Positions 38,927 through 48,431 of a stretch of DNA of 64,000 bases are shown here, piece after piece; position 1 is the first letter of the stretch, and every line of letters starts with the position of its first letter. Location of the stretch: NCBI GenBank assembly GCA_016933255.1, contig JAFGBF010000010.1, positions 1-64,000 on the forward strand, written 5' to 3'. Both the position numbers and the translations under genes were made by a program. Under the pieces are notes generated by a model. It was given only the letters and a program-made list of their open reading frames with translations. It had not been told where the DNA came from and searched no databases. The DNA is from Candidatus Krumholzibacteriota bacterium (GTDB lineage Bacteria > Krumholzibacteriota > Krumholzibacteriia > Krumholzibacteriales > Krumholzibacteriaceae).

Positions 38927-39286
38927 ATGAAGGGAATAAAAAAAAGCAGGCAGTTCAGGCAGGTCTACAGCGGCGGTAAAAGAGAGGCCGGGAAAAGCAT
39001 AACGATCCTGTATCTGAAAAGGAGCGGCGAAGGGGATGATGAGAACAGGGGCATCCTGCCCGGATTCGTGGCCAGCAGGAAGAATGTAGGAAAGGCTTGT
39101 CAGCGAAACAGAGCGAAAAGGCTGATGAGGGAAATATTCAGTGGGGTCAAGGGGCGAATAATAGAAAAAAATATCTGGATCGTATTTATAGCCTCGTTTC
39201 ACCCTGAGGAGACATCATTTCAGGAACTCATGGAAGATGTAGTGAGCTCTCTGGAGAGAGCCGGACTGATATCAAGTTGCGGATGA
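38927..39286 (+). CDS. rnpA: ribonuclease P protein component
   Basis: 119 residues, basic. The family signature KACQRNRAKRLMREIF (RNR motif) lies near 57-72, and the N-terminus SRQFRQVYSGGKR fits the conserved RNA-binding face. With the RNase P RNA it removes tRNA 5' leaders; the RNA gene is not in this window. It overlaps the yidD start by about 10 bases. The ribosome binding site is weak, suggesting coupling to rpmH. Confidence 0.95.
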   Translation: MKGIKKSRQFRQVYSGGKREAGKSITILYLKRSGEGDDENRGILPGFVASRKNVGKACQRNRAKRLMREIFSGVKGRIIEKNIWIVFIASFHPEETSFQELMEDVVSSLERAGLISSCG

Positions 39287-39507
39287 TATCCAGAATTCTG
39301 ACTAAAGTCGGCCTCGGTGCCGTCAGGATATACAGAATAGCGATCTCCCCGTACCACGCACCGGTCTGCAGGTATACACCTTCCTGTTCGGCTTACGCGG
39401 AAGAATCCCTGAAACGATACGGAATCTTCAAGGGCGGCTATAAAGCTGCCATGCGTCTGTTGAGATGCAATCCGTTCTCCCGCGGCGGCTATGACCCCGT
39501 CCGCTGA
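39277..39507 (+). CDS. yidD: membrane protein insertion efficiency factor YidD
   Basis: 76 residues. The short DUF37 core is complete: YRIAISPYHAPVCRYTPSCSAYAEES followed by GGYKAAMRLLRCNPFSRGGYDPV, with three conserved cysteines. It is a small peripheral inner-membrane protein that aids YidC-dependent insertion. An internal ATG at 39283 is an alternative start. It overlaps rnpA and precedes yidC by 49 bases. Confidence 0.95.
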   Translation: MRMISRILTKVGLGAVRIYRIAISPYHAPVCRYTPSCSAYAEESLKRYGIFKGGYKAAMRLLRCNPFSRGGYDPVR

Positions 39508-39556
39508 TCAAGCCTGTTAATAAAACACGTATCCTCAGACGGAAGGAAAGACAGGA

Positions 39557-41356
39557 ATGGATAAGCGTTCTTTTCTGGCGATTGCGGCGACCTTCATAAT
39601 CCTGCTTGTGTGGCAGTTCCTCTATATAGCCCCGAAACAAAAAGAATCGGCCAGAATAAGAGCTCTGGAGATGCGTGACAAAGAGGTCGCGGATTCGCTT
39701 GCCTTGCTGGAGAGCGGGGGGCGGGAGAACGTTCTGTCAGCAGAGGATGAGACCTCTCCGGCTGGCAGGGTGGCTGGAAAAGAAGAAAGTATTCCGGGCG
39801 AGGACCTGGCTGGAGATGAGGACCTGTTTTCTTCGGAAGGTTCCGGCACGAGGAAGAGATTTACCGTAACGACAGGGAAGATGATCGTCGAGCTTACGAA
39901 TCTTGGAGGAGAGATCACGAGCATCGAGCTCACGGAGTTCGAAAGGAACGGCGGAGGGCCTGTCGAGCTTGTCCCGGAAGGCGCACCCGGGGCATTATCG
40001 TTTTCAGTCGAAAAAAATGGCCGCAGGACAGGGTTCTCCGGAGCGGTTTTCGACGTAACGGTCAACGGGCGCGAACTCCTGGATGGAGAGAATATCGATC
40101 TGACAGGCGAGATGGAAAAGGCAAGGATCGTATTCAGAAAGATCGGCCCTGGAGGAGGCGGCGTTGAAAAGAGGCTTGTCTTTTCCGAAGACGGATATGA
40201 AGTCGGCGTGGCGATATCTCTCTTCAGAGAAGGAGGGCTGAGAGAGGTCAGCGGATACGCTCTTTCCTGGGAAAGCGGAATCGCGCTGAACGAGAAGGAC
40301 AGAAAATGGGAACTCAGGCAGATGGCCTCTCTTGGAAAAGTCGGAGAAGAGTATTACAAGGAAGGTACGGGAAAATTCGGGAAGACCAACAAAAAAGAGC
40401 ACGACGGGATGGTCGTCTGGGCGGGAGCAAGAAGCAAGTATTTTTTAACTGCCCTGATCGTAGATGAGCAGCGTACAAGTGTGCTGGAGATGCTGGGAGA
40501 CAGGGAAACGAACATGGCGGGGTACTCGATATACTTTCCGTTAAGGGGAGATCCGGGAAGGGTAGATGCCTCTTTCCGGTGTTATTTCGGGCCGCTCGAC
40601 ATGCACAGGCTTAAGGATTACGGAAATGGGCTTGAAAGGACGATCGAACTTGGAAAACTCAGGTTTTTCAGCGTTTTTGTCCTGAGGCTGATCATGTGGA
40701 TGAACGGATTCATCCCCAATTACGGCCTTATAATAATCATCCTTTCGATCCTTACAAAGGTGCTTTTCTACAGGCTGACTCACAAGAGCTTCAAATCGAT
40801 GAAAGATATGCAGCGATTGCAGCCAAAGCTCAAAGAGATGCAGGAAAAGTACAAAGACGACAAGGAGAAACTGAACAAGGAAACGATGAAGATGTACAAG
40901 GAAGCCGGAGTCAACCCCCTTGGCGGGTGCCTGCCCCTGCTTTTCCAGATGCCGGTTTTCATCGCACTCTTCAACGTTCTCAGAAACACGATAGAGCTGA
41001 GAGACGCGCCTCTCGGGCTCTGGATAAACGACCTTTCGTCGCCTGACGTGTTGTTCGGGTTTGGTTTCAGCCTTCCCGTCATAGGGAGCGAGTTCCATCT
41101 GCTTCCGATTTTGATGGGCGTGGCTATGGTAGTCCAGTCGAAGATGGGCGGCTCTCCTACGGGAGATGCCGGGCCGGCAGCCCAGACAAAGATGATGACG
41201 ACGATGATGCCGGTGATTTTTACTTTTATATTTTACGGGATGCCTTCGGGGCTGGTACTTTACTGGCTGATCAACAATATTCTTTCGATCGTCCAGCAGT
41301 ATTATGTCCATAAATCGATTGAGGCCGAATCGGTTGAAGGCGCAGAAACCGCATAG
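39557..41356 (+). CDS. yidC: membrane protein insertase YidC
   Basis: 599 residues in the long Gram-negative form. An N-terminal membrane segment (SFLAIAATFIILLVWQFLYI) is followed by a large periplasmic beta-sandwich domain (about 80-340) and a C-terminal core with five membrane segments from about 365 on. The conserved block NPLGGCLPLLFQMPVFIALFNVL lies near 454-476. It inserts proteins into the inner membrane alone or with SecYEG. The presence of the periplasmic domain supports a diderm cell. The yidD gene lies just upstream and the jag gene 149 bases downstream. Confidence 0.96.
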   Translation: MDKRSFLAIAATFIILLVWQFLYIAPKQKESARIRALEMRDKEVADSLALLESGGRENVLSAEDETSPAGRVAGKEESIPGEDLAGDEDLFSSEGSGTRKRFTVTTGKMIVELTNLGGEITSIELTEFERNGGGPVELVPEGAPGALSFSVEKNGRRTGFSGAVFDVTVNGRELLDGENIDLTGEMEKARIVFRKIGPGGGGVEKRLVFSEDGYEVGVAISLFREGGLREVSGYALSWESGIALNEKDRKWELRQMASLGKVGEEYYKEGTGKFGKTNKKEHDGMVVWAGARSKYFLTALIVDEQRTSVLEMLGDRETNMAGYSIYFPLRGDPGRVDASFRCYFGPLDMHRLKDYGNGLERTIELGKLRFFSVFVLRLIMWMNGFIPNYGLIIIILSILTKVLFYRLTHKSFKSMKDMQRLQPKLKEMQEKYKDDKEKLNKETMKMYKEAGVNPLGGCLPLLFQMPVFIALFNVLRNTIELRDAPLGLWINDLSSPDVLFGFGFSLPVIGSEFHLLPILMGVAMVVQSKMGGSPTGDAGPAAQTKMMTTMMPVIFTFIFYGMPSGLVLYWLINNILSIVQQYYVHKSIEAESVEGAETA

Positions 41357-41505
41357 CAGAGGAGCGTAAAAAAGCTCCGGGGAAAATATTGACGACCAGG
41401 CCCCGGCACCGCAATACCTGAGAAGCAGTGAGGCGGGAAGAAGATCTGTGATATCGAACGCAGACGCAGGAGGCTCTGGGACGGAAAATCGGAAGGAAAC
41501 AGAAA

Positions 41506-42168
41506 ATGGTGGAAGTAAGCGGAAAGACAGTAGAAAAAGCTTTGGCAAAAGCGCTGAAGGAGCTTGGTTCTGATGTCGAGGATGTAGATATCGAGATAAT
41601 CGATCCCGGGCAGAAAGGGGTCCTGGGGATCTTTGGTTCGAAAGATGCCAGGATCAGGGTCTCCAAAAAGAACGGGTCGAAAGGGATAGAGGAAGTGGCT
41701 GACGAGGTCGCGGGGCTGATAATGAAGGGGTTGGCTGTAAATTACAGGATATTTTCCGACACCCTTGACGATTCGACATATATCAATATAGAGACCGCCG
41801 GAGTCGACGGGCTGTTGATCGGAAGAAAAGGGGATACCCTGAGTTCTCTGCAGCACCTGATAGGCAGGATCGTATCGAGAAAGCTCGGCGGATATCAGAG
41901 GCTTACCGTAGATGTGGGCGGATACCTGAAAAACAGGCGGGAAATACTGAATCAGAAAGCGATGAAGGCGGCGGAAAGAGCGAAAAAGACAAAAAGAGAA
42001 GTCGGGCTCGAGCCGATGAAAGCTTCGGAAAGACGGATAATCCATATGGCTCTCGCCGAGACAGAAGGGATCTCGACATATACGGTTGGAAACGGCGAGA
42101 TGAGAAAAGTGTTTATATCAGCCGATACAAGCAGAGAAAGAAAATCGAACCGTTACAACAAAAGATAA
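41506..42168 (+). CDS. jag: RNA-binding protein Jag/KhpB
   Basis: 220 residues with three modules: the Jag N-terminal domain (about 1-52, VEVSGKTVEKALAKAL and GVLGIFGSKDARI), a KH domain (about 80-150, with IGRKGDTLSSLQHL), and an R3H domain (about 155-215, ERRIIHMALAE). KhpB pairs with KhpA to bind many RNAs and affects cell elongation and division in Gram-positives. Its place between yidC and mnmE is the standard one. The stop codon is three bases before the mnmE start. Confidence 0.9.
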   Translation: MVEVSGKTVEKALAKALKELGSDVEDVDIEIIDPGQKGVLGIFGSKDARIRVSKKNGSKGIEEVADEVAGLIMKGLAVNYRIFSDTLDDSTYINIETAGVDGLLIGRKGDTLSSLQHLIGRIVSRKLGGYQRLTVDVGGYLKNRREILNQKAMKAAERAKKTKREVGLEPMKASERRIIHMALAETEGISTYTVGNGEMRKVFISADTSRERKSNRYNKR

Positions 42169-42171
42169 AAA

Positions 42172-43539
42172 ATGGATGGAACGACTGTTGTAGCCTTGAG
42201 CACGCCTCCCGGAGAATCGGCGATTGCGGTAGTCAGGATGTCGGGGACCGGGGCGGTCGATATTCTTGACAGGATGGCCGGTGCGTCCGGTCCGTGGGAA
42301 TCTCACAAAGTATACAGGAAGATCCTTAAAAAAGCTGATGGCGGGCCTATAGACGAAGTCCTCGTCACTGTCATGTCTGCGCCTGATTCATATACAGGCG
42401 AGGATGTCGTCGAGATATCCTGCCATGGCAGCGTCCATATATATTCTTCGATCATAGAAGAAGCGTTATATCTCGGTGCGCATCCTGCCGGTCCGGGAGA
42501 ATTCACCAAAAGAGCCTATCTCAAAGGAAAGATCGATCTTACGCAGGCAGAGGCGATAGCCGATCTCATCTCTGCCGAAACGCAGCTTCAGGCCCGGGTA
42601 GCGCTCGAACAGCTCGAAGGGTCGCTATCGAAGAAGATCGGAAAGATTGAAAAAAGACTTCTCGAAGAGCTCGCGCTTCTTGAGCTTTCGATAGATTTCT
42701 CGGAAGAGGATATAGAACTCTGCAGCAGGGACACTCTTCGAAAGAGGTCGGAAGAAATAACAGAAGAATTAAAACAGATGATCGATTCGGAGATAACCGG
42801 GAAGAAACTCAGAAACGGTATCAGGGTCACCGTGCTTGGTCCGAGAAATGCCGGAAAAAGCAGCATATACAATGCGCTTCTGGGAGAAGAAAGAGCTATA
42901 GTCTCCGCGGTGCCCGGAACGACGAGAGACCTGCTTAGAGAGAGGATACACATAGGAGGGTTCACATATTATCTCGAGGATACCGCGGGGATAGGGCAGA
43001 CAGAGTGCGAGATAGAGACGAAAGGGATCTCGATCGGGAGAAAAGCAGCCGAGGGGGCCGATCTGATACTCTTTGTCATCGACGGAAGCGCCGGATGGGA
43101 TGATGAGTCGCGGAAGGAATTCGAGAAGATCGCCGGCAAAAACCATATCCTGGTCTTGAACAAGAAAGACCTCGGAGCAGATATTTCCTGTGAAAAGTAC
43201 CGGCCGAAAACTCTTTCCGGCTCAGCTGCAGAAGTATCGGCAAAGACCGGAGAAGGGATCCAGTCTCTCCGAAAGATGATCTATAAGAAGACCGTAAGGG
43301 ATGATGCGGCCGAGATAGTAAAGGAAAGAGGCGCTGTCAGCTCAAGGCACGCCGCAGCGCTGAGGGAGGCTGTGGATGCCGTTAAAGGCGTCATTGCAGA
43401 GCTTGAAGGGGCCGGAGCGGTGGAGATCATGAGCCTGGAGATCAGGGAGGCGATCGAAGCCCTCGGAAAAGTGACCGGCAGGTCAGTGGCGGGCGAGCTT
43501 CTTGACCTGATCTTCAGCAGGTTCTGCATTGGAAAATAA
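42172..43539 (+). CDS. mnmE: tRNA modification GTPase MnmE
   Basis: 455 residues. An N-terminal tetrahydrofolate-binding domain (TTVVALSTPPGESAIAVVRMSG) is followed by an inserted GTPase domain with P-loop GPRNAGKSSIYN near 223-234, DTAGIG and LNKKDLG, then the C-terminal FCIGK tail with the catalytic cysteine. With MnmG it makes 5-carboxymethylaminomethyluridine at the tRNA wobble position. The P-loop reads GPRNAGKSS in place of the usual GRPNAGKSS, a small but functional-looking change. It starts three bases after jag and lies 36 bases before mnmG. Confidence 0.96.
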   Translation: MDGTTVVALSTPPGESAIAVVRMSGTGAVDILDRMAGASGPWESHKVYRKILKKADGGPIDEVLVTVMSAPDSYTGEDVVEISCHGSVHIYSSIIEEALYLGAHPAGPGEFTKRAYLKGKIDLTQAEAIADLISAETQLQARVALEQLEGSLSKKIGKIEKRLLEELALLELSIDFSEEDIELCSRDTLRKRSEEITEELKQMIDSEITGKKLRNGIRVTVLGPRNAGKSSIYNALLGEERAIVSAVPGTTRDLLRERIHIGGFTYYLEDTAGIGQTECEIETKGISIGRKAAEGADLILFVIDGSAGWDDESRKEFEKIAGKNHILVLNKKDLGADISCEKYRPKTLSGSAAEVSAKTGEGIQSLRKMIYKKTVRDDAAEIVKERGAVSSRHAAALREAVDAVKGVIAELEGAGAVEIMSLEIREAIEALGKVTGRSVAGELLDLIFSRFCIGK

Positions 43540-43575
43540 TCTCTTAACAAAGAAACAGTTACAGGTATAACAATA

Positions 43576-45489
43576 ATGATTATTAATAACCCTGGCGGAA
43601 AATCATATGACTTGATCGTCGTCGGAGGGGGGCATGCCGGGTGCGAAGCAGCGCTTGCCTCGGCGAGGATGGGAAACAGCACCCTGCTTGCCACGATAAA
43701 TATCAGGGATATTGCGAGGATGCCCTGTAACCCGGCGATAGGAGGGCTCGCAAAAGGCCAGCTTGTCAGGGAGATAGATGCTCTCGGGGGAGAGATGGGG
43801 CTTTGCATAGATGCCGCCGGGATACAGTTCAAGATGCTGAACCGGGCGAAAGGTCCCGCGGTCTGGTCTCCGAGGGCGCAGGCAGACAAGGCGGTTTATC
43901 ACGAAAAGATGCTTGAAGCCCTCAGCTCTGAAGAAGGCCTTGATATTTTCGAGGGCGAGGTAGAGGGGATCGCTGTCGAAGAGGGCAGAGTCACAGGCGT
44001 CACTATCTCGGGAGAAAGGATCAGGGGGAAAAAAGCAGTGTTGGCCCTGGGCACCTTTCCTAACGGGCTGATGCATATAGGGGAGAGGAAGATCCCCGGA
44101 GGGAGGGAAGGAGAGCCTCCCTCCTGTCTTCTTTCTGATGATCTTGCGGCCAACGGGATCGAAAGGGCGAGACTGAAGACCGGAACTCCGGCCAGGCTGA
44201 AAAGATCGAGCATTGATTTTTCACGGTGCCAGGAGCAGCCGGGGGATATTTCTCCAGTCCCTTTTTCTTTCAGGACGAAGAAGCTGAATCTCGACCAGAT
44301 CTCCTGCTACATAACCTATACCAATGTGGAAACGCACGATATCATCAGGAAGAACATCGACAGGGCCCCTCTCTTTTCTGGTCAGATAATGGGGACCGGG
44401 CCGAGGTACTGCCCTTCGATAGAGGATAAGGTGATAAGGTTCTCCGGCAGGGACAGGCATCAGATATTCCTTGAGCCTGAAGGGCGCGGTTCGGAAGAGA
44501 TATATATAAACGGCCTTTCGACGAGCCTTCCCGTCGATATACAGGAAAAGATGATAAGGACAGTAGCGGGCCTGGAAGATTCGGAAATAGTAAGGTATGG
44601 ATATGCGATCGAATACGATTTTTTCCCCCCGCACCAGATCCATGCATCCCTTGAATCAAGAAAGATCGAAGGATTGTATTTCGCGGGCCAGGTAAACGGG
44701 ACTTCAGGGTATGAAGAAGCCGCGGCGCAGGGGATAGTGGCGGGGATCAACGCCTCGCTTTCTCTCAGGGGAGAACCTCCTTTTCTTCCAGGGCGGCACC
44801 AGGCTTATGCCGGCGTTATGGTCGACGACCTTATAACAAAAGAAATAGACGAACCTTACAGGATGTTCACTTCCAGGGCAGAACACAGGCTGCTGCTCAG
44901 GCAGGACAATGCCGACGAAAGGCTTTTCCGCTACGCAGTGAGGTATGGTCTGCTCGAAAAGGGGTTATGGTCGGAGATGATCTCCAGAAAAAAACGCGTG
45001 ATGAAAGCAAAAAGACGGCTGCACAGGGAGGTCATTCCCGCAGAGAGGATAAACAGCCTTCTTGAAAACGAAGGCGCTCCTCCTGCGACTGAAGCAAGAA
45101 AAGCTATCCAGATCGCCCGGCGGCCGGAGATAGGGGTCGAAAAGCTCGAAGCTATACTTGATGGAGGAGGCCTCGGCCTGGGAGAAAGGGAGCTCGATAT
45201 GCTCGGCATAGAGATCAAATATGACGGGTATATAGCACGACAGAAAAAAATGGCCCATAAGCTGTTGAAAATGGATAAGATGACGATACCGGACGGGTTT
45301 TCTTTTGAAATAGAGGCGCTAAGCCGCGAAGCCAGAGAAAAACTCGGCAGGTTCAGGCCGGAAACGCTTGGCCAGGCCTCAAGGATATCGGGGGTCAGAA
45401 ATTCCGACCTCTCGATCCTCATGATCTTTATCGAGAAACTAAAGAAAGAATCAAAAAATTCCGGCCGGAGGGGAATGAATTTCCGATGA
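43576..45489 (+). CDS. mnmG: tRNA uridine 5-carboxymethylaminomethyl modification enzyme MnmG
   Basis: 637 residues. The FAD-binding Rossmann motif VVGGGHAGCEAALASARMG is at about 16-34. The block NPAIGGLAKGQLVREIDALG follows, and FTSRAEHRLLLRQDNAD lies near 435-451. A helical C-terminal domain binds MnmE. It forms the wobble-uridine modification complex with MnmE. The stop codon overlaps the rsmG start by four bases. Confidence 0.97.
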   Translation: MIINNPGGKSYDLIVVGGGHAGCEAALASARMGNSTLLATINIRDIARMPCNPAIGGLAKGQLVREIDALGGEMGLCIDAAGIQFKMLNRAKGPAVWSPRAQADKAVYHEKMLEALSSEEGLDIFEGEVEGIAVEEGRVTGVTISGERIRGKKAVLALGTFPNGLMHIGERKIPGGREGEPPSCLLSDDLAANGIERARLKTGTPARLKRSSIDFSRCQEQPGDISPVPFSFRTKKLNLDQISCYITYTNVETHDIIRKNIDRAPLFSGQIMGTGPRYCPSIEDKVIRFSGRDRHQIFLEPEGRGSEEIYINGLSTSLPVDIQEKMIRTVAGLEDSEIVRYGYAIEYDFFPPHQIHASLESRKIEGLYFAGQVNGTSGYEEAAAQGIVAGINASLSLRGEPPFLPGRHQAYAGVMVDDLITKEIDEPYRMFTSRAEHRLLLRQDNADERLFRYAVRYGLLEKGLWSEMISRKKRVMKAKRRLHREVIPAERINSLLENEGAPPATEARKAIQIARRPEIGVEKLEAILDGGGLGLGERELDMLGIEIKYDGYIARQKKMAHKLLKMDKMTIPDGFSFEIEALSREAREKLGRFRPETLGQASRISGVRNSDLSILMIFIEKLKKESKNSGRRGMNFR

Positions 45490-46190
45490 AAGACCCTGAC
45501 GAGATATTAAGCAGGATACTGGCTCTCGCGGAGACGCTCTTCCCGAAGATGCGGGATGAGAGAGCCCGCGCGAAGCTGAAAGGTTTTGTTTCGGAACAGA
45601 TCGAGTGGGGTTCGAAGATGCATATTGTCGCAAAGGGAAGCTTTGTCGATTCTCTGGAGAGGCAGGTGTCCGATTCCCTTCATATCCTGAGCTTTGCCGC
45701 AAGGCAGGGAGCCCTTGCAGAAGGGACCGACCCCGAAAAAAGGAACGTCAGGACGGCGGATATCGGAAGCGGCTATGGATTCCCCGGAATCGTATGGAAA
45801 ATAATCTGCCCGGAGATCGATATTACACTATTCGAGAGAAAAGAAAAGGCAGCTCTTCTCCTGGAAAGAATGATCCGGAAGCTCGATCTTTCCGGGATAA
45901 GGGTCAAAGGAGAGGCGAAGGCCGGGACAGGCGGGGAACCGTTCGGCCTGGTAGTCTCCAAGGCCGCCGGCAGGCTTTCCTCTCTCCTTCCGCTTGCCGA
46001 GGGGCTTCTGACTCCTTCAGGGAGTTATGTTACGATAAAGGGGGCCGACTGGGAATGGGAGCTGGGCGACTATTCCGGCACGATGAGGGCTGCCGCTTCA
46101 GAACCTCTTGAGGAGAACAGGGGAACGCTCCTCCTTTTTCGAAGAGAGGAAGCGGAGGGGCGCCGGGCAGTTTCACGTGAAACCGTTTAG
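45486..46190 (+). CDS. rsmG: 16S rRNA (guanine527-N7)-methyltransferase RsmG
   Basis: 234 residues. The SAM-binding motif ADIGSGYGFPGIVWKI is near 96-111, and VSKAAGRLSSL later in the Rossmann fold fits the family. It methylates G527 of 16S rRNA, a site whose loss gives low-level streptomycin resistance. Its last codons (AVSRETV) are encoded by GTTTCACGTGAAAC, a parS core, so the 3' end of this gene doubles as a chromosome-segregation site. It is coupled to mnmG by a four-base overlap. Confidence 0.93.
   Translation: MKDPDEILSRILALAETLFPKMRDERARAKLKGFVSEQIEWGSKMHIVAKGSFVDSLERQVSDSLHILSFAARQGALAEGTDPEKRNVRTADIGSGYGFPGIVWKIICPEIDITLFERKEKAALLLERMIRKLDLSGIRVKGEAKAGTGGEPFGLVVSKAAGRLSSLLPLAEGLLTPSGSYVTIKGADWEWELGDYSGTMRAAASEPLEENRGTLLLFRREEAEGRRAVSRETV
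46169..46184. other. parS site embedded in the end of rsmG
   Basis: The 14-base palindrome GTTTCACGTGAAAC (46170-46183) lies in the last codons of rsmG. Only the outermost bases differ from the 16-base consensus (A and C in place of T and A). It is a probable ParB-binding site. Confidence 0.8.
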
Positions 46191-46262
46191 CGGGCCTGAA
46201 AAAGGGCAGATCAGCGCAGAAATCAGGTTTTTCTTCCGGGCCCGGGACGTCGCTACTATAGA

Positions 46263-46278
46263 TGTTTCACGTGAAACA
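46263..46278. other. perfect parS site
   Basis: TGTTTCACGTGAAACA matches the full 16-base consensus, with flanking GA/TC extending the palindrome. It lies 1.35 kb upstream of parA and is the probable main ParB loading site. Confidence 0.95.
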
Positions 46279-46313
46279 TCTATTTGCCGCAACCGGCAGC
46301 GAAAAGATTTAAA

Positions 46314-46342
46314 TTGATTTATCAAAGAGCTAAAATTATACT
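46314..46342 (+). promoter_or_regulatory. promoter of the beta-helix lipoprotein gene
   Basis: TTGATT (46314-46319) and TATACT (46337-46342) at exactly 17 bases, starting transcription near 46349. The perfect parS site ends 36 bases upstream, so ParB spreading could affect it. Confidence 0.65.
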
Positions 46343-46377
46343 TACCCGTACCCCATCTGGTAGACAGGGAGAAGAGA

Positions 46378-47601
46378 ATGCGGGCTAACTCCAATTTTTC
46401 AAGTGTGTTATCAGTTTTGTTGCCGGCGGTGCTTATATTCACCGGCTGCGACAAGTCCCTGGGGTTCCATAATAAAGCGCCGGTGATCTCGTCTATTTCG
46501 AAAAGCGCTTGCTACGTAGGCACAAACGGGGTTTTGGATCTGGTATGCGACGCTCAGGACCCCGATGAAGATCCGATTTTGGTTCGGTGGTCGGCATCGG
46601 GGGGAGAATTTATCCCGGCAGCTGCGGAAGGGGAGATGGTTTCCTGGAGACCTCCCCCGCAGCCGGGGACGTATACCGTGACAGCGACAGTCTCGGATGA
46701 TATCGATGAAAGCTCGATGAGTATCGAAATAGATGTGGGGAAAGAGCTGACGGTCGAGATCGGAAATACAGTCCTCGCGAACGACGTTTTGTTCTATGTT
46801 ATAAGCGCTTCCGGGCTCGTACCGGTCCTGGAAGGCGCCACCCTGACTATAGAAGCAGGTGTAACGGTAGTGGTAAACCAGCGCGGCGGAGGGCTGAGCG
46901 TCCGCGGCGAGTTGGAAATAAACGGAAGATCCGAGGATCCTGTCTATTTCAAGCCGAATGTATGCCCTGGAGAGAACGGGGTCTGGGAAGGGCTCGTCTT
47001 TACGGGGGAGAATGCATCAGGCAGCATGACGAATGTCAATATCTCGATGGCTGTTGGAGCAGTCAGCGTTTCCGGCGGCGCGGTGGTATCGGTCGACTCC
47101 TGCTTTATTCATGATGGTGCGGGAATAGGTATAACTGCCGAAAATTCTACCATTTCGATATACGAATGCAGGGTGTCAGACAACAGCGGCGGGATCCACG
47201 TCGTCGACTCTGATGCAGATATAATCGATTGTCAAATAAGGGATAATGGCGCATATGGGATATGGCTGGAGGAAAATGAATCAGAGACAAAAGAGGCCCG
47301 TGACGTAACGGTCGAAGGGTGTGATATCGCCACGAATTATAATGACGGGATCATTATCTCCTGGCGGGGGCTTCCTGTTATCAATTATAATTCGATCCTG
47401 CATAACGGGACATTTTCAGGGGGATATGATCTGAGGCTGTACCAGTATTTCAATACAGCGGGGGTAGATGCGAGGTACAACTACTGGGGAGTCATAACAG
47501 AAGATGAGATCCGGGAGGTCATTTTCGACGGATCGAACTACCTTCCTCCGGCCCCTTCGATATATGTGGATTTTTCTGGCTACCTTGATAGCCAGCCGTA
47601 A
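46378..47601 (+). CDS. lipoprotein with PKD-like and right-handed beta-helix domains
   Basis: 407 residues. The lipobox IFTGC puts the lipid anchor at Cys24. Residues about 35-125 look like a PKD/cadherin-type beta-sandwich ([31 protein letters not shown]). Residues about 140-390 show short parallel-beta-helix repeats ([46 protein letters not shown]) typical of pectate-lyase-like or NosD-like folds. No clear catalytic site is seen. It would be anchored in the cell envelope. It is inserted between rsmG and parA, which are usually neighbours, and has its own promoter. Function unknown. Confidence 0.65.
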   Translation: MRANSNFSSVLSVLLPAVLIFTGCDKSLGFHNKAPVISSISKSACYVGTNGVLDLVCDAQDPDEDPILVRWSASGGEFIPAAAEGEMVSWRPPPQPGTYTVTATVSDDIDESSMSIEIDVGKELTVEIGNTVLANDVLFYVISASGLVPVLEGATLTIEAGVTVVVNQRGGGLSVRGELEINGRSEDPVYFKPNVCPGENGVWEGLVFTGENASGSMTNVNISMAVGAVSVSGGAVVSVDSCFIHDGAGIGITAENSTISIYECRVSDNSGGIHVVDSDADIIDCQIRDNGAYGIWLEENESETKEARDVTVEGCDIATNYNDGIIISWRGLPVINYNSILHNGTFSGGYDLRLYQYFNTAGVDARYNYWGVITEDEIREVIFDGSNYLPPAPSIYVDFSGYLDSQP

Positions 47602-47630
47602 CTGCAACTGATAGAGGGTTAGGGATAATA

Positions 47631-48431
47631 ATGGGCAAGATCATAGCGGTAGCCAACCAAAAAGGCGGTGTCGGGAAAACGACCACTTCGGTGAATCTCG
47701 GGGCGAGCCTTGGGGCTGTCGAAGAAAAAGTCCTTCTCGTTGATGTCGATCCCCAGGCAAATGCCAGCAGCGGGCTCGGAGTGAGGGTAAAAGACGGCGA
47801 ACCGACTATATATGAAGTGCTTATAGGCGAGGTCAAGGCCGAGGATATCATAGTAAAGACGGGACTTCTCGATCTCGTTCCCTCGCATCCCAGGCTGAAC
47901 GGCGCGGAGATCGAACTTGTCTCGCAGATAGCAAGGGAAAAGAAGCTGAAATCCGCCCTGGCGCCTCTCGTGGATAAGTATGATTACATCATAATAGACT
48001 GCCCGCCGAGCCTTGGGCTCCTGACGCTGAACACGCTTACCGCGGCTGATTCGGTGTTGATCCCGATACAGTGCGAATATTACGCACTGGAAGGGCTCAG
48101 CCAGCTTCTCAGCACTATCAGGATGGTGCAGAAACACCTTAATCCCGACCTTGGTATCGAAGGTGTCCTTCTGACGATGTTCGACAAAAGACTCAGATTA
48201 TCAAGCCAGGTAGCAGAAGAAGCGATCTCGTACTTCGGAGACAAGGTATACGACAGCATCATCCCGCGAAATGTCAGGCTCAGCGAATCCCCGAGTTTCG
48301 GAAAACCGGTCATCCTCTATGATGTTCAGAGTACCGGAGCAAAGAGCTATCTGAAGCTCGCAAAAGAGTTCATCGAAAAGCAGAATCGGCCGGACCCGGA
48401 AATGGATAAAAGAAGGGTAGGGGCTCGATGA
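47631..48431 (+). CDS. parA: chromosome partitioning ATPase ParA (Soj)
   Basis: 266 residues, the small chromosomal type without an N-terminal helix-turn-helix. The deviant Walker A is [12 protein letters not shown] near 11-22; [15 protein letters not shown] is the Walker B region and [10 protein letters not shown] lies near 155. It binds DNA non-specifically as an ATP dimer and is displaced by ParB-parS complexes to move origins apart; it may also regulate DnaA. It overlaps parB by four bases. Confidence 0.96.
   Translation: MGKIIAVANQKGGVGKTTTSVNLGASLGAVEEKVLLVDVDPQANASSGLGVRVKDGEPTIYEVLIGEVKAEDIIVKTGLLDLVPSHPRLNGAEIELVSQIAREKKLKSALAPLVDKYDYIIIDCPPSLGLLTLNTLTAADSVLIPIQCEYYALEGLSQLLSTIRMVQKHLNPDLGIEGVLLTMFDKRLRLSSQVAEEAISYFGDKVYDSIIPRNVRLSESPSFGKPVILYDVQSTGAKSYLKLAKEFIEKQNRPDPEMDKRRVGAR

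Noticed and set aside
40541-41548. 335-residue minus-strand frame opposite yidC
   Set aside because: Antisense to a well-conserved gene; composition is that of a reverse-frame artefact.
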